This document shows positions 22,136 to 32,691 of a DNA stretch of 64,000 bases, one piece after another. The translations under genes were made by a program, and so were the position numbers. Position 1 is the first letter of the stretch; each line of letters opens with the position of its first letter. This stretch comes from Ligustrum vulgare (Eukaryota > Streptophyta > Magnoliopsida > Lamiales > Oleaceae): NCBI GenBank assembly GCA_963555705.1, contig OY743190.1, positions 9,833,501-9,897,500 of the forward strand, written 5' to 3'. Under the pieces are notes generated by a model. The model worked only from the letters and a program-made list of their open reading frames with translations. It had not been told where the DNA came from and did no database searches.

Positions 22136-22884
22136 GATTCTAATTATAGGAAAATCTGAAGTGCACAAACTTAGAGACACTCTTCAAATTGCTTTGGGGC
22201 ATCCTACACGCAGCGGCGAATCCATGATTGATGTTGAGTTAGAACGGACTTTGACTATTTGACCGTTGACTCTCAACGATCAAAAATAGTAGTAAAGTGT
22301 CACTTTTTAGTTCAAAGAAAAAGTGATAAAAAAGTGACATTGTGTCACTTTTTTTTTTTAAAAAAAGTGAGAAAATTATTAAAAAAGTGACAAAGTTTTT
22401 TAAAAAAAGTGGCATTTTATCACTTTTTTATTTTACAAAAAAAAGTGATGAAGTGATAAAAAGTGACATTGTTTCTTGTGTCACTTTTTTATTAAAAATT
22501 GAAAAAATGACATTCAAGTAGCAAAAAGTAACAAAACGTCACTTTGTTTTACTAAAAAGTGACACCGTATTACTTTTAAATTAAAAGAGAAGGCGAATTA
22601 AAAAAAAAAAGGTGATAAGGAAAAAAAAAGTAGTATTGTGTAATGTATCTATTAATGTTTGTGGACTTATGTAATTTGTTAACCAATGATGAATATTGAA
22701 AAAAATGAAATTGACCTTCAAGTAGAAAAAAGTGACAAATGATCACTTTTTTGTTAAAAAAAAAAAAAAAAAAGTGATATTGTCACCTTTTTAAAAAAAA
22801 AAAAAGAAAAAAAAAATCTTTACAAAAAACTAAATTTCACTTAATTAAATTAATGTTGTACAACGGTACAAGTAGAATACTTAC
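22136..22884. repeat. Low-complexity tract of AAAAAGTGAC / GTCACTTTTT repeats
   Basis: From about 22285 to 22800 the motif AAAGTGAC and its inverse GTCACTTT alternate at irregular spacing, separated by poly-A and poly-T. Many potential hairpins result. Just before, 22252-22271 carries three TTGAC cores within 20 bases. No open frame of interest. Confidence 0.7.
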
Positions 22885-23041
22885 ATTCGAGGAAGGGAAT
22901 AAGGTCTACAAGTGCAGTGTCTTTTGCTTCGCCTTGCCACAGTTTTATTGAAACACAATTTTCTGATTGAAGGCTATCTTCCAGAGCATGACCACTGATA
23001 TAAAGAACCCTTTTGGGATCTCTATTTAGCATCGAGAGGTC
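22885..23041 (-). pseudogene. Isolated exon resembling TIM50 (mitochondrial inner-membrane translocase)
   Basis: The 157 bp exon has an AG acceptor before it (GTGCAG) and a GTAAGT donor after it. It encodes a stretch including LNRDPKRVLYISGHALE and DTALVDLIPFLE, characteristic of the phosphatase-like domain of TIM50, the receptor that passes presequence proteins to the TIM23 channel. Only one exon is present: no catalytic-loop exon, no membrane span and no other TIM50 part lies nearby. It lies 197 bp downstream of the WRKY exon on the same strand and in compatible phase. It is therefore called a captured gene fragment, possibly part of a chimeric transcript. Confidence 0.75.
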
Positions 23042-23238
23042 CTGCACTAGGAATAATGCATTGAATACAAAAAATGTTCATCTCATACAACTACAGCTGA
23101 CAGGATGCAATATAAAACAGCATGACTGAAGACATAAAATGGCCTGTTTAATAGTAATAATGACTACAAGTAGTACAAAAATTTTCCATGAAGCACAAAA
23201 TATGTAAAATAAAGCAATTTCTTGTGTGAAAAATTAAC

Positions 23239-23484
23239 CTTAATGTTGGAAAGAAGAACAGGGGATTCGAGGAACGACGTTGGACTGAGACCAGGAGGAA
23301 TAGAAATACTAGTGGACCTGGAGATCGGGAGCTTTTCCGGAGACACAAGCCTGTACTTCGCTCCGTTACTCGATCCGCCGCTGACGCCACCGGAGAAAGC
23401 TCCTGTGGCGGAGCTTCCGCCTTCTGTCGCGTGACTGCTGAAACTATTGGAAGGAGAGTTACGGAGTGACTGAGTCTCTTCCAT
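23239..23484 (-). pseudogene. First exon of a group I WRKY transcription factor gene (WRKY20/WRKY2-like)
   Basis: From the ATG at 23484 the exon encodes 82 residues and ends at a GT donor after ...LLSNIK. It contains a Ser/Gly-rich start and then the conserved group I N-terminal block, with SPEKLPISRS and IPPGLSPTSFLESPVLL; the latter includes the SP-rich MAP-kinase-target region. Neither WRKY DNA-binding domain (WRKYGQK) is found downstream within the window, so this is not a complete WRKY gene. The next exon-like unit on this strand is the TIM50 fragment. The exon itself has no stop or frameshift. Confidence 0.75.
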
Positions 23485-23809
23485 TGACAAGAAATTAAGA
23501 GGAAAAAGAGAGTCAAATTGATAGGCCCTTTTGCAACTTGAAAATCTTCAATCATTTCCTACCTTCATTGCTGTTTGATACATTCATTTTGCCTTGAAAA
23601 TCATTTCCTTTAGTAATGATGATGGTACAATTTGAAAACAAATTCTTACCACTTGATCATAAAAAATTAAGGGGTTTTTAGTTAAATGAGTTTGGTATGT
23701 AATAAGTTTAGTAAAATAGATCCCTCTGTTGAAATGTTAAAATTACCCTTAATGAAAATGACTGTTTAATCTGCAAGATATATCCCAAAATTTAGTCAGG
23801 TTGATTTAA

Positions 23810-24200
23810 TTCAGTGCTTCTGGTTATATTTATATTTTTTAATCTTTTAAGTTTTTCTAAAAATGTTCTATATTCTAGTAATTTTTCAAAAGATTTATGA
23901 TGATTTTTTTAGTTATATATCCTAAAGTTATTCCTTCTGCTACTTCATCTTCTATATCTTCGTATTCTTCTATAATTTTATGAATCGTATTTATATTTTT
24001 TGCTGTTCAACAGAATTAAATTCTATTCTATTTAGGATAGCATAATCAGTATCTTCGTATATCTCTTTTAGTTTTGATTGTCCAACAGAATGTATATTTT
24101 TAGATTTTTCAACGATAGTTGATAAAAATGAAATTTCTTTATTTTCTAAATATAGTTTATGATTACAGTTATTAGATGTTGATGTTTGTGAAGTATTCAT
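23810..24200 (-). pseudogene. Small ORF C downstream of the pararetroviral leader (frameshifted)
   Basis: The frame opens at 24200, two bases after the stop of ORF B, and runs 69 codons to a stop at 23991. A +/-1 shift lets similar charged, helix-prone sequence continue to about 23830 (for example EEYEDIEDEVAEGITLGYI). No family recognised. It may be the start of a larger viral protein cut off at the host junction. Confidence 0.4.
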
Positions 24201-24203
24201 AAA

Positions 24204-24635
24204 TTATTGGGTTGGTAATTTTTCAAACTCTATCAGTGTTTGGGAATAGATAATATCTATATCAGCCATAATATCTATACTTGGTTCAAATAGTATATTA
24301 TATTTTGAAATACTATTCTTTCTCTTTTCTAATTTATCAATTATATCTTGAATATCTTGTATCATTATAGATCTTACAGTACCTCTAGCAAAGTTCTCAA
24401 TCAAATTTTCTTTAAAACTTTTTAATATCTCTTGTGATGTGTAGGGTTGCTCTTGGTATCCTATTTTATCATTTTCATTTTCATATTCAATACCTTTTTT
24501 ACTTTTGATATGCTTTTGAACTTTATATGGACCTCTTTTAGTTCTGGGTTTTTTCATGATATAATTACTATTATTCATGATATTAAGATTTTCAAAAACT
24601 GGTAAAGAAAGATTCATCTCTTCCATAACTGTCAT
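24204..24635 (-). CDS. Small ORF B of the pararetroviral insertion, unknown function
   Basis: 143 codons from the ATG at 24635, overlapping the end of ORF A by 44 bases. The product is basic near the start (KKPRTKRGPYKVQKHIKSKK) and acidic and helical later (IQDIIDKLEKRKN). Its unbroken frame contrasts with the heavily broken polymerase. Overlapping ORFs of this kind are normal in pararetroviruses, but I do not recognise the protein. Confidence 0.4.
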   Translation of the reverse strand: MTVMEEMNLSLPVFENLNIMNNSNYIMKKPRTKRGPYKVQKHIKSKKGIEYENENDKIGYQEQPYTSQEILKSFKENLIENFARGTVRSIMIQDIQDIIDKLEKRKNSISKYNILFEPSIDIMADIDIIYSQTLIEFEKLPTQ

Positions 24636-24945
24636 AATCTATTACGGGGTCATAATCATTATCACTACTAAACACATATTCTAAATATAATTCATTATTT
24701 ATTTTAGTATTATCACTATCAAGCCAAAAATAAATAATTGATTTTGTAATTTCTAATCCTAATATTCTTTTTAATGTCGGAAAGATAACTAACAAACATG
24801 GCATATACACATGATATAACTTTTTTATTTCATTATTAGGTCTAGTAAACTGTTTATGAATGAATAAATGTTCAATTATGCTATGATATTCATCATTATA
24901 AGGACTGTTTTGATAATTAAACTTAATAATTCTGAATTCTATCAT
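24592..24945 (-). CDS. Small ORF A of the pararetroviral insertion, unknown function
   Basis: 117 codons from the ATG at 24945, about 425 bases downstream of the estimated viral transcription start, so it would be the first long ORF on the leader. The product ends in an acidic tail (SSDNDYDPVIDYDSYGRDE). No known domain seen. ORFs A, B and C read in the same direction with small overlaps, suggesting a polycistronic arrangement. Confidence 0.4.
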   Translation of the reverse strand: MIEFRIIKFNYQNSPYNDEYHSIIEHLFIHKQFTRPNNEIKKLYHVYMPCLLVIFPTLKRILGLEITKSIIYFWLDSDNTKINNELYLEYVFSSDNDYDPVIDYDSYGRDESFFTSF

Positions 24946-25398
24946 GTTAAAAACTTTTCTTCCTCCTAATTCCGTAAAGATAGATATATTAAGAATACTA
25001 ACTTCTTTGCCTGTTCTCAGTACCTTTATATTTTTCTTCTATTGTTAGTGACCTTCAGGCTTATAGGTTTCTGCTCCACACCCTTCAATGACTTCCTGCC
25101 TTCACGGGTTATTAGCTAAACCTGGATGCCTTCACTGTATAACTTTTTAGATGAAAAATGTTTTAGGACAGAGTGTAGGGAGTTTTCTTAATAATATATC
25201 TTTTTTTTTGGAAATAGGATTTAGAAGACAAGAATTTAGAAACTCATCATAATTTGATAAGTGGATTTGGATTTTATTGATAATATGAAGATTGAAACAG
25301 GATTGGTATGAGAATTTTTTCAGGACAGAAGATTTCTTCGCTTTCTCACAAACTGAGTGCTCAAGTTGGTTCTGCCTTTTCCTAGCCAGAAGGCCACC
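24946..25398 (-). other. Pararetroviral leader with polyadenylation signal
   Basis: The region runs from the estimated transcription start (about 25370) to ORF A. AATAAA (25278-25273, minus strand) lies about 95 bases after the start, the position used in plant pararetroviruses to make terminally redundant RNA. No tRNA-Met primer site in the correct orientation was found here. Confidence 0.5.
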
Positions 25399-25556
25399 AT
25401 TTATAGAACTTCACGAGGTATTACTATGCAACATCTTACATCATTGCTTACGTAATAGACACAATAATTTGAATAATGCTACAAGGATATACAAGGACAC
25501 ACCTATCCATCTATCATTTACTACAAGGACACACCTATCCATCTATCATTTACTAG
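25399..25556 (-). promoter_or_regulatory. Putative pararetroviral promoter with enhancer repeats
   Basis: On the minus strand: a TATA box, TATAAAT (25405-25399); an as-1-like double element, ACGTAAGCAATGATGTAAG (about 25454-25436), resembling the enhancer of the caulimovirus full-length promoter; and further upstream two perfect tandem copies of a 32-mer (25491-25522 and 25523-25554) with the start of a third. It lies between the transactivator-like ORF and the leader, as expected. Confidence 0.65.
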
Positions 25557-25698
25557 AAGGACACATTTGTCCTTTCATTTCCTCACATGGCTATATTATA
25601 GGGACACCTATCCCTCTATTTTCAGTCTTCACACGACCTCTAAATTGTGTTGTCTTGTTCCATCAAATCAGATTTATCAATCGTCTTCCATCTGTCCA

Positions 25699-26645
25699 TC
25701 AATTATGCTGACATATGCATTTGAATTTTTTCTCATACAGTTTTTTGGTAATGTTGTAGAGAACTTTAATTCCCAACACCCTTCGGGATATGAACCATGA
25801 TCTTGTAATGTTTGGTACTTGCCTGGTATTTCTTCCAACTTTAATTTGAAAATTGCAAGCAACATATCCAATTGTGATAATATGCTCAGCAGGATAATAT
25901 ATTCTTCCATCAATTTCAGGACTGATCAAATAAAATTTTAAATATATGGGTCTTCCCTGGGCAAATTTTGAAATTTCTCCTTTTAGTAAATCATCAAAAT
26001 TTTCAATTTCTTTCAAATTTTTTCCTGGATAGATAAGATCCAGAAATCCATAATCTGCTGCCATTTTTGTCATAACGGGATCTCCTCCCTGAGTAACGAT
26101 CAACCGTGGGTAAACATGATCTCCAGACAAAATGTAATAACAATCACATTCTTGGAGCTCATATATAACTTCAACAGTAGTTTTATATTTGTTTTTTTTT
26201 TGGTAAAAAGGGGAATCATCTTCCTCCTCAGCACGAATTCTGACTACCTTTGTATGTTCATCTTTGGCATTGATTGTTATTTTTCGAGGACTGGCTTCAT
26301 TTATGACAACTTTTTTAGGACTGGGTTCATCTCTTTTAATCGTTGGTCCACCACTGCTTCCAGAAGATGTACCGTTTGTATTTTTGACATAACCTATTTG
26401 GTATCAGCCTATTTGGTAATTAACGATTCAAACTGAGATTCAATCTCAATTATTTTATCGCTCAATTCTTTGGTATAATTGTGATGAAATGTTGAGTTTT
26501 CCATCAATTGCTTGAAACTTCCTTGGAGAGTTTCTGCAAGTTGTTCAATTCCAAGCTTTATATCTTTAGCTTCCTCTGTGAGGAAGTCCATTCGCTTTTT
26601 GGCGTCTCTCAAGGATTTTTTGATATTATCCATCTGCAAATTCAA
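25699..26645 (-). pseudogene. Transactivator/inclusion-body-like ORF of the pararetrovirus
   Basis: The product begins with a coiled-coil segment (from the ATG at 26645, about 78 codons, heptad-like KSLRDAKKRMDFLTEEAKD), followed by a Ser/Lys-rich linker. A frameshift occurs in the poly-A tract near 26200. A globular region follows, containing GDHVYPRLIVTQGG and SPEIDGRIYYPAEH. Position after RNase H and before the promoter is where caulimoviruses, cavemoviruses and solendoviruses encode the translational transactivator; identity is inferred from position and architecture. It is about 315 codons long if the shift is disregarded. Confidence 0.5.
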
Positions 26646-28528
26646 TATTTCTGCTTAAAAAGCCCGCAAGATAATTATTGACACCTTTAATATGAACTAT
26701 ATCAAAATCATAAAATGCCAAATAGGCTTGCCATCTATGGAGCCTTCTATATTGAGGTTCTGGTGGTAGCTTATTTTTTACTAAACCTGCAACTTGAGAA
26801 TTATCAGTTTCAACAATGAATTTCTTAGATAATAAAATCAATGAAAACTTCTTTATTCCTCTGATGATTGCTAATAATTCTTTCTCATGAGTAATATAAT
26901 TTATTTCTGCCTGGTTAAACGTTCCACTTGAGTATCTACAAATTTCATTAAGATCTGTTTTTAATATTGCTGCCCAATACTTATCCGAGGCATCAGTATT
27001 AACTATCAGATTATCTTTTTCATCTGGTAATCTTAATTTTGGTAAATTTTTATATTCTTCTTTGTGATTTGACAATTTCTGTGTATTCATCACTCCATCC
27101 TTTGGTATTTATTTTTTTGAGTAAAATTTGAATTTTATGTCTCTTTTTTGATAGATTTTCAATAAATCATTCTGCATAATTTAAACATCCTAAAAATTTT
27201 TGTATTTGTTCTTTTGATTCTAATTTGTATGGAAAACTTTCTATCTTCTTAGATATATGGGTTTGTAATTTTATTTCTCTTTTATCTATTGATAATCCAA
27301 GAAAATCAATTTTTTTGTTTTTCTATTATAGCTTTATTTTTTGAAAGAACAATTCCTTCTTTTTTGCATTCATTTATAAATTTCATTAAATGGTTTCTAT
27401 GTTCTTCTCTATTATTAGAACATATTAATATATCATCAACATAGACAATTAAAAATTCATTAAATTTTCTAAATATGTTATTCATTTTCTTTAATATATT
27501 TGTGGTGCATTTTTTAAACCAAATGACATAACCATCAATTCATACTTACCTTGGGGTGTACTAAATGCTGTATATTGAATACTATCTTCTTCCATTTTTA
27601 CCTGTCAAAATCCTGACTTGCAATCAAATTTAGAATAATATTGTTTTCCTTTTGCAAGATTTATTAGTACCTCTTTATTTGGTAAAAAGTATCCATCAAA
27701 TTTAGTATATTTGTTTAATTCTTTATAATTTATTACCATTCTAGTTTTTCCTCTTTTTTGTTCAAAATGTTTCATGACCATGAAAGCTGGATTACTATGG
27801 GGTCCATTACTAGGTCTGATTAATTTTTGGTTGAGTAATTCTTTTATTTGAGTTTTAAATTCTTGTTTATCTTGTATGGTTTACATCATTGGTATAACTC
27901 TTATAATAACATTTTCTGTTAATTCTATTTTAGCTTTTGGATGTGTGGTTTCCAAAATAATAATGGATTCTCTCCACAAATTTTTTCTAGTTAATCAATG
28001 ATTTTTTCCATGTTTGTTTGTATGTTTGTTTTTAAGACTTTTTTTATACATTATTCTTTTATTTTGTATTTCATTTTGTGTAATTGGTTTTTTCTCCCAT
28101 TTATCACCACGCTGTGTTGGTTGAACTCTGTAAGGTCTAAATTCTCTTGGTATTTTTAGTAAATGTCCGCAAGGTGTTTGTAACATTATCATATAATTAT
28201 TTTGTTTATAATATTGAAATTGTTGTATAAAGTAATTTCCTAATAATATATCACATTCTAATTTGTTATAACTATATATCTTGTTTACAACTATATGTTT
28301 ACTTCCTATTATTATTTCGATTTTATCAGCACTATTAATTATTTGAGTACTTTCTCCTGTAACTCCTGTTATTTTTATTCTCCCATCAGTATTCCATGAT
28401 TTTATTAAGAAATTCTTAAATATTGTTATATCACTTCCTGTGTCTATTAATGCACATGTTGTTATATTTGTTTCAACAATAGTTACTTGAATATAAAAAG
28501 CTAATGGAAAACTTATTTGGTTATTCAT
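26626..28528 (-). pseudogene. Pararetroviral polymerase: protease, reverse transcriptase, RNase H (broken)
   Basis: The frame opens at the ATG at 28528, eight bases after the ORF1 stop. The first 177 codons hold a retropepsin with ALIDTGSD and the later DILLGNYF motif. The reverse transcriptase (about 27990-27100) is split by stops and frameshifts but keeps the catalytic YVDD (27443-27432) and an SFGLKNAPQ motif. RNase H (27093-26626) keeps NTDASD, EKELLAI and ETDNSQ. Its last catalytic position, normally Asp in an 'ADxLSR' motif, reads LAGFLSR, a Gly. The enzyme would copy pregenomic RNA into DNA; this copy cannot. Confidence 0.85.
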
Positions 28529-28536
28529 TAATTCAT

Positions 28537-31500
28537 TTATTCAGCTTTTCTGCATAGTAAAGTTTGATCATTATGAGTTATATATAATCATTCACGTTTT
28601 ATACTATAATCTTCTAATCCATCTAGAAAGCTTATTCCTAATAATACATGAGGATTTACCATACTATTATCTACATGACATGGTACTAAGAGATTTATTC
28701 TTCCTATTTTTATTGGTACTTTTACTTCAAGTTCAGTCATACGTACTTGTCCATCAAAATTTATATATCTATATGGATCAGTTCTATGAGATATTAGTCT
28801 TTTATTTCTATTTTAAGTTATATGACATTCACTAGCTCCCGTGTCAACTAATAAATTGGATCCTTTTATATGTTCTATTCCATTGAAATATTCACCTTCG
28901 ATTTTCATATTTCCAGCATTTCTATTAAGTTTTATTTCCCTTGTATTACTAGTTTCTCCTAATTGTTCTCTATTGGGTAAAGTTGTTGATCTTCTAATTA
29001 ACCTGCCATCTTCAAATGTTATGTTATTATTAGGGTATTCTTCTTCTCTTAACTCTATAATTTATGGTTTATTTTTTGTTATAGTAAGTTCATAATTTCT
29101 TGAAACTAAACTTATTGTTTTATCTGGTTCCATAGCTTTACCAAAATCTTTGCAATTTTTATGAATTTCAATATATGGTTTTTTAGAATAAATAATTCCA
29201 TAATTAGAATTAGTAAATGTGTATAATGCTCTGTATTCTATAGTCATAATTTTATCTCTTGGTTCCATTATGTCATCCTTATGTAATTTGAAATGTCGTC
29301 CTAAAACTTCATTAAAGTCTCTATCTTTTAACGATATACAATATTTTGGATAACATGTAAATATTAGTTTCTTATATGCTAGATTTCCTTCCACTATTCG
29401 TAAATGATTGTCTTTTAAATTTATTATTCTTCCATCATGTAAACTTACAGTTAAAGGTGAATCTAATAATTTTCTAAACAAGGATTTAAACATTATTTGG
29501 ATACCTGTTAAATAAACATATTGGATCTTTTCACTTTGTTTTCTATTGATCTTTGTTAATAATTCTGTAATCGTATTTTTTGTTAAAATGTTTAATTTGT
29601 GTGTTCCTTGGGTAGTTCTAACATCTATTGCCCTTTCCATTTTATGATATCATTTATTGCTACTTTTTCTCTTTTCCATATTCTATCTAATATTTCCCAT
29701 TCTTCTATTTTCAAATCTAAAGATAATTTTTGTATTTTCCTAAACTTATTATTATCAAAAGTTACTTTTAATCTATAACCTTCTATTCCTTCATATTCTT
29801 GTTTATCTATGTTCTTATTTGTTTCTATTTCTTCTATTTCTTTATTCTGATTCTGATTCATTACTTTCTGAATCTGTTTCACTTATATAGACTTCTTGAT
29901 CATAGTATTCTTCAATAACTGATATTTCACTTAGTTCACTTTCTATTTCTAGATATTCTTTTTGTAATATTTTAACTTTCTTTTTGTTACAGTCAGGGCT
30001 TATATGTCCCATTTCTCCACAATTCCAACATTTGCATTGACTTTTATCTTTCTTATAAGTTATATTTTTTTGTTTTTTAATTTGGATTATATCTTCTCTT
30101 AGGTTTTATATATCTTTTTCTGAAGTTCCTAAATTTTTTAAACTTTCCATTTTTATATTTTCTTTTATTATTTTTTCTTCTTTCAGGGTTACATCCCCAT
30201 TGGATAGGTTTTTCCATATCTTCATAACATATTCTAGTTAATTTTCCTGATTTCTTTAATAATTGTCTTTGTTGACATATATATGTTAATCTTTCAAATA
30301 TGAATTTTATCATTGATCCTAACGTTCTAGGTGTTCTAGAGTTATATCTAATAAATTTTTCAAATTCTATTTTAAAGTATATTCCCCATGAACTTGGTAA
30401 TTTATTGTAATACATATCTCTATATATTTCTTTGTTTTCATTACTATAGAATCGGACATAATAGTATTCTTTAAATTCACAAGTATATTCTTTAATTTTA
30501 CAAATATCACATATTGTTAAATTTCTTAATCTTATTCTTGCATTATCTTTTTCTCTTATTGATTTTGCTTCAGAATTACTTATCCAATTTTCTCCTAAAA
30601 ATTCATCCGTAATATAATCTACTAATTTTTCTATTCCCTTTCTATCTGATTTTATTAGTTCAGTCTGTACATTTCTTCTTATTAATGCTTTTATATCACT
30701 ACTTATTCCTTTCCACCAATTTCTAACATGTCCTTCAAAAGATGCTATTAAAAAATTTATCATTCTATCAGTATTTTCTCATGTATCATCTTTATTGTAT
30801 AAAAAGAATGGTATCATTGAATCTGCCCAAGTTAATAAGGCTTTTTTAGTATCTATTTTACAATCCAGATCTAATTTTGTTCCTCCATGATTAATATGTT
30901 ATATCATAATTATTATTTATCTTTATATTTATTTCCTCTAGTTGGTTGTCTATCTCTGATTCTATCATAATATTGTCGGTGTGGTTTACTATATAAGGGT
31001 GCGTAACTTTTATCTGGATTTGGTAATTCTTGTTTGGAAGTTTCTATTGGAGGTGGGTTAGGTGCTCTTCCAGTATTCATTAAAACTTGGTATTCATTAA
31101 AATTTTCTATGCTTAACTGGTCAAAATTTTCTATAAGCAAATCTAATTCTTCATTCATTTTTGTCTTGTTCTTCTTCAATTTTTTCTTCAACTTTTAATT
31201 TTCCTAAAGTTTTTTCTATAGATTTTTGTAATTCTAATTCTTCTTCTAATATTTTTGGTAATATGTTTCTCCTGAATTCATCATCCATGCTTCCTACTTC
31301 TATTATAATTTTTTTTTGTTCAAAATGCTTCTTTCCTATTCTAAGTATTTCTTTTTCTATGAATTTTTTATCTATTTTCTTCTCTTTGCTTTTATTGACA
31401 TTTTATACTCTTGATTTTTGAGTTCTTTGTACCTTGAATAGTCTATCATACATATTATCTATTTTTATTTCTATCTTTTTTATTCTTTATTCTATTGATA

Positions 31501-32590
31501 TGATTTTTTCATTTTTATTCTTTCTTATTTTTTCATTTAATTTATCTATTTTTTCTATAATTATCCCAATTTTATCTTGATTAATTAATTCTCCTGATTT
31601 TCTTTGGAATTCTTTTAAGATTTCTTCATCTATATTTTTAACTTCTCATATCATTTCTTTTAATTCTTTAAATTGTATTGTTAGTTTATTTTGAATATTT
31701 TGTAATTTCTCTTTGACATTCATGTCCTGTATATTTAATTGTTGTAATTCTTCAATAGCTAATTTATCTTGTAAATTTATGTTTTTATACGTTTGCCATA
31801 AAAATGCACTTATCCAATTTAATTGCATATTAAAAAATTCATCGGATTCTCCTCATGAGCTTAATGGTTGAAACATAGTTGTATTAACTCCTTTTATTTG
31901 GTAAGATCCTACTGGTAGATTAATATTTTCTATTAATTGTTTTTCAAATTTTATTTCTAGAAATTCCGTCATTAAATCCTTCCCCTAATATGATCAACTT
32001 CTAATCTTAGTTCTGTATCATATTTTACTTCTTTACATATCATTATATTATATTCACAAAATTCTTCAATTGATCTTAACATTGATTTTCTCTGTTGTGC
32101 TCTATAATATTTTATATAATATTTTATTTCTCCAGTTATCTCATATTTTTCCATATTGATTTTTTCTTTGTTATCTATGATAATAAGTATATTAGGTAGT
32201 TGTTTTAGAATTGTATTAAAATATTTTCTTTTACTTTCTAATGTTTTTAATCTTAAAAATCATTTTCTTTTTATATTTTTTTATTCTATCATTTGATCTA
32301 ATAGATTTCCTCTTTGTTCTATTATTGAATCTAATTTTTCATTTATTTTCATATCTAGGTATTTGATTAATAAAAGTTGTCCTCTATGATAATCCATTTA
32401 TATAATCTTTATATAATTCTCCTAGTATATCTTTGTGGATTAAATCTAATATTTCGTTTATGATAAAATCTTCTTTTATTATATCAAAATTTATTAGATC
32501 ATATATTTCTCTTCTTATATCTTTATCCAAATCTTTTAAAGTGTTCAAGATTTCTATTTTATAATTATCAGGTAGTATTAATATATGCAT
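28537..32590 (-). pseudogene. Pararetroviral ORF1: coiled-coil, coat, zinc knuckle, movement and protease-like domains (broken)
   Basis: From about 32590 to 31000 come Ile/Leu/Lys/Glu-rich, coiled-coil-like segments split by stops. The coat protein core lies at 30763-30077 (FEGHVRNWWKGIS, then a basic tail). The zinc knuckle CWNCGEMGHISPDC is at 30030-29989. The movement protein is at 29640-29062, with the 30K-type pattern (YVYLTGIQIMFKSL; later KYCISLKDRDFNEVLGRHF). After a linker, a second retropepsin-like domain carries LLVDTGASECH (near 28850) and VLLGISFLDG (near 28640), and the ORF ends at 28537. In-frame stops and shifts occur throughout, so no product is expected. Confidence 0.75.
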
Positions 32591-32676
32591 AATTATAAAT
32601 CTTGATATATATATATTATATACTTATTATTATTATTATTTTTTTCATATAATATTTATCTTTTCGATCTGTCAAA

Positions 32677-32690
32677 TGGTTCTGATACCA
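32677..32690 (-). promoter_or_regulatory. Pararetroviral tRNA-Met primer site
   Basis: On the minus strand TGGTATCAGAACCA matches the complement of the initiator tRNA-Met 3' end at 13 of 14 positions, about 100 bases before the first ORF. It overlaps the ACCAA target duplication of the Athila element. Confidence 0.75.
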
Positions 32691-32691
32691 A

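Larger units (their letters stand above)
23810..32691 (-). mobile_element. Endogenous pararetrovirus (Caulimoviridae), degenerate
   Basis: On the minus strand, in order: a tRNA-Met primer site, ORF1 (coiled-coil region, coat protein, zinc knuckle, movement protein, protease-like domain), ORF2 (protease, reverse transcriptase, RNase H), a transactivator-like ORF, a promoter, a leader with polyadenylation signal, and three small ORFs. Coat protein ahead of the movement protein in one polyprotein, with polymerase separate and a transactivator-like ORF after it, recalls cavemoviruses and solendoviruses rather than badnaviruses; the genus is an inference. Many stops and frameshifts make it an old, non-functional copy. 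The right end coincides with the primer site, where an Athila element has inserted. The left end is approximate. Confidence 0.85.

Noticed and set aside
25304..25314. TGGTATGAGAA, resembling a tRNA-Met primer site in the pararetroviral leader
   Set aside because: It is on the plus strand while the virus reads on the minus strand, and it has mismatches in the core.
23810..32691. Badnavirus assignment of the pararetrovirus
   Set aside because: Coat protein precedes the movement protein, and a separate transactivator-like ORF follows the polymerase, unlike the badnavirus order.
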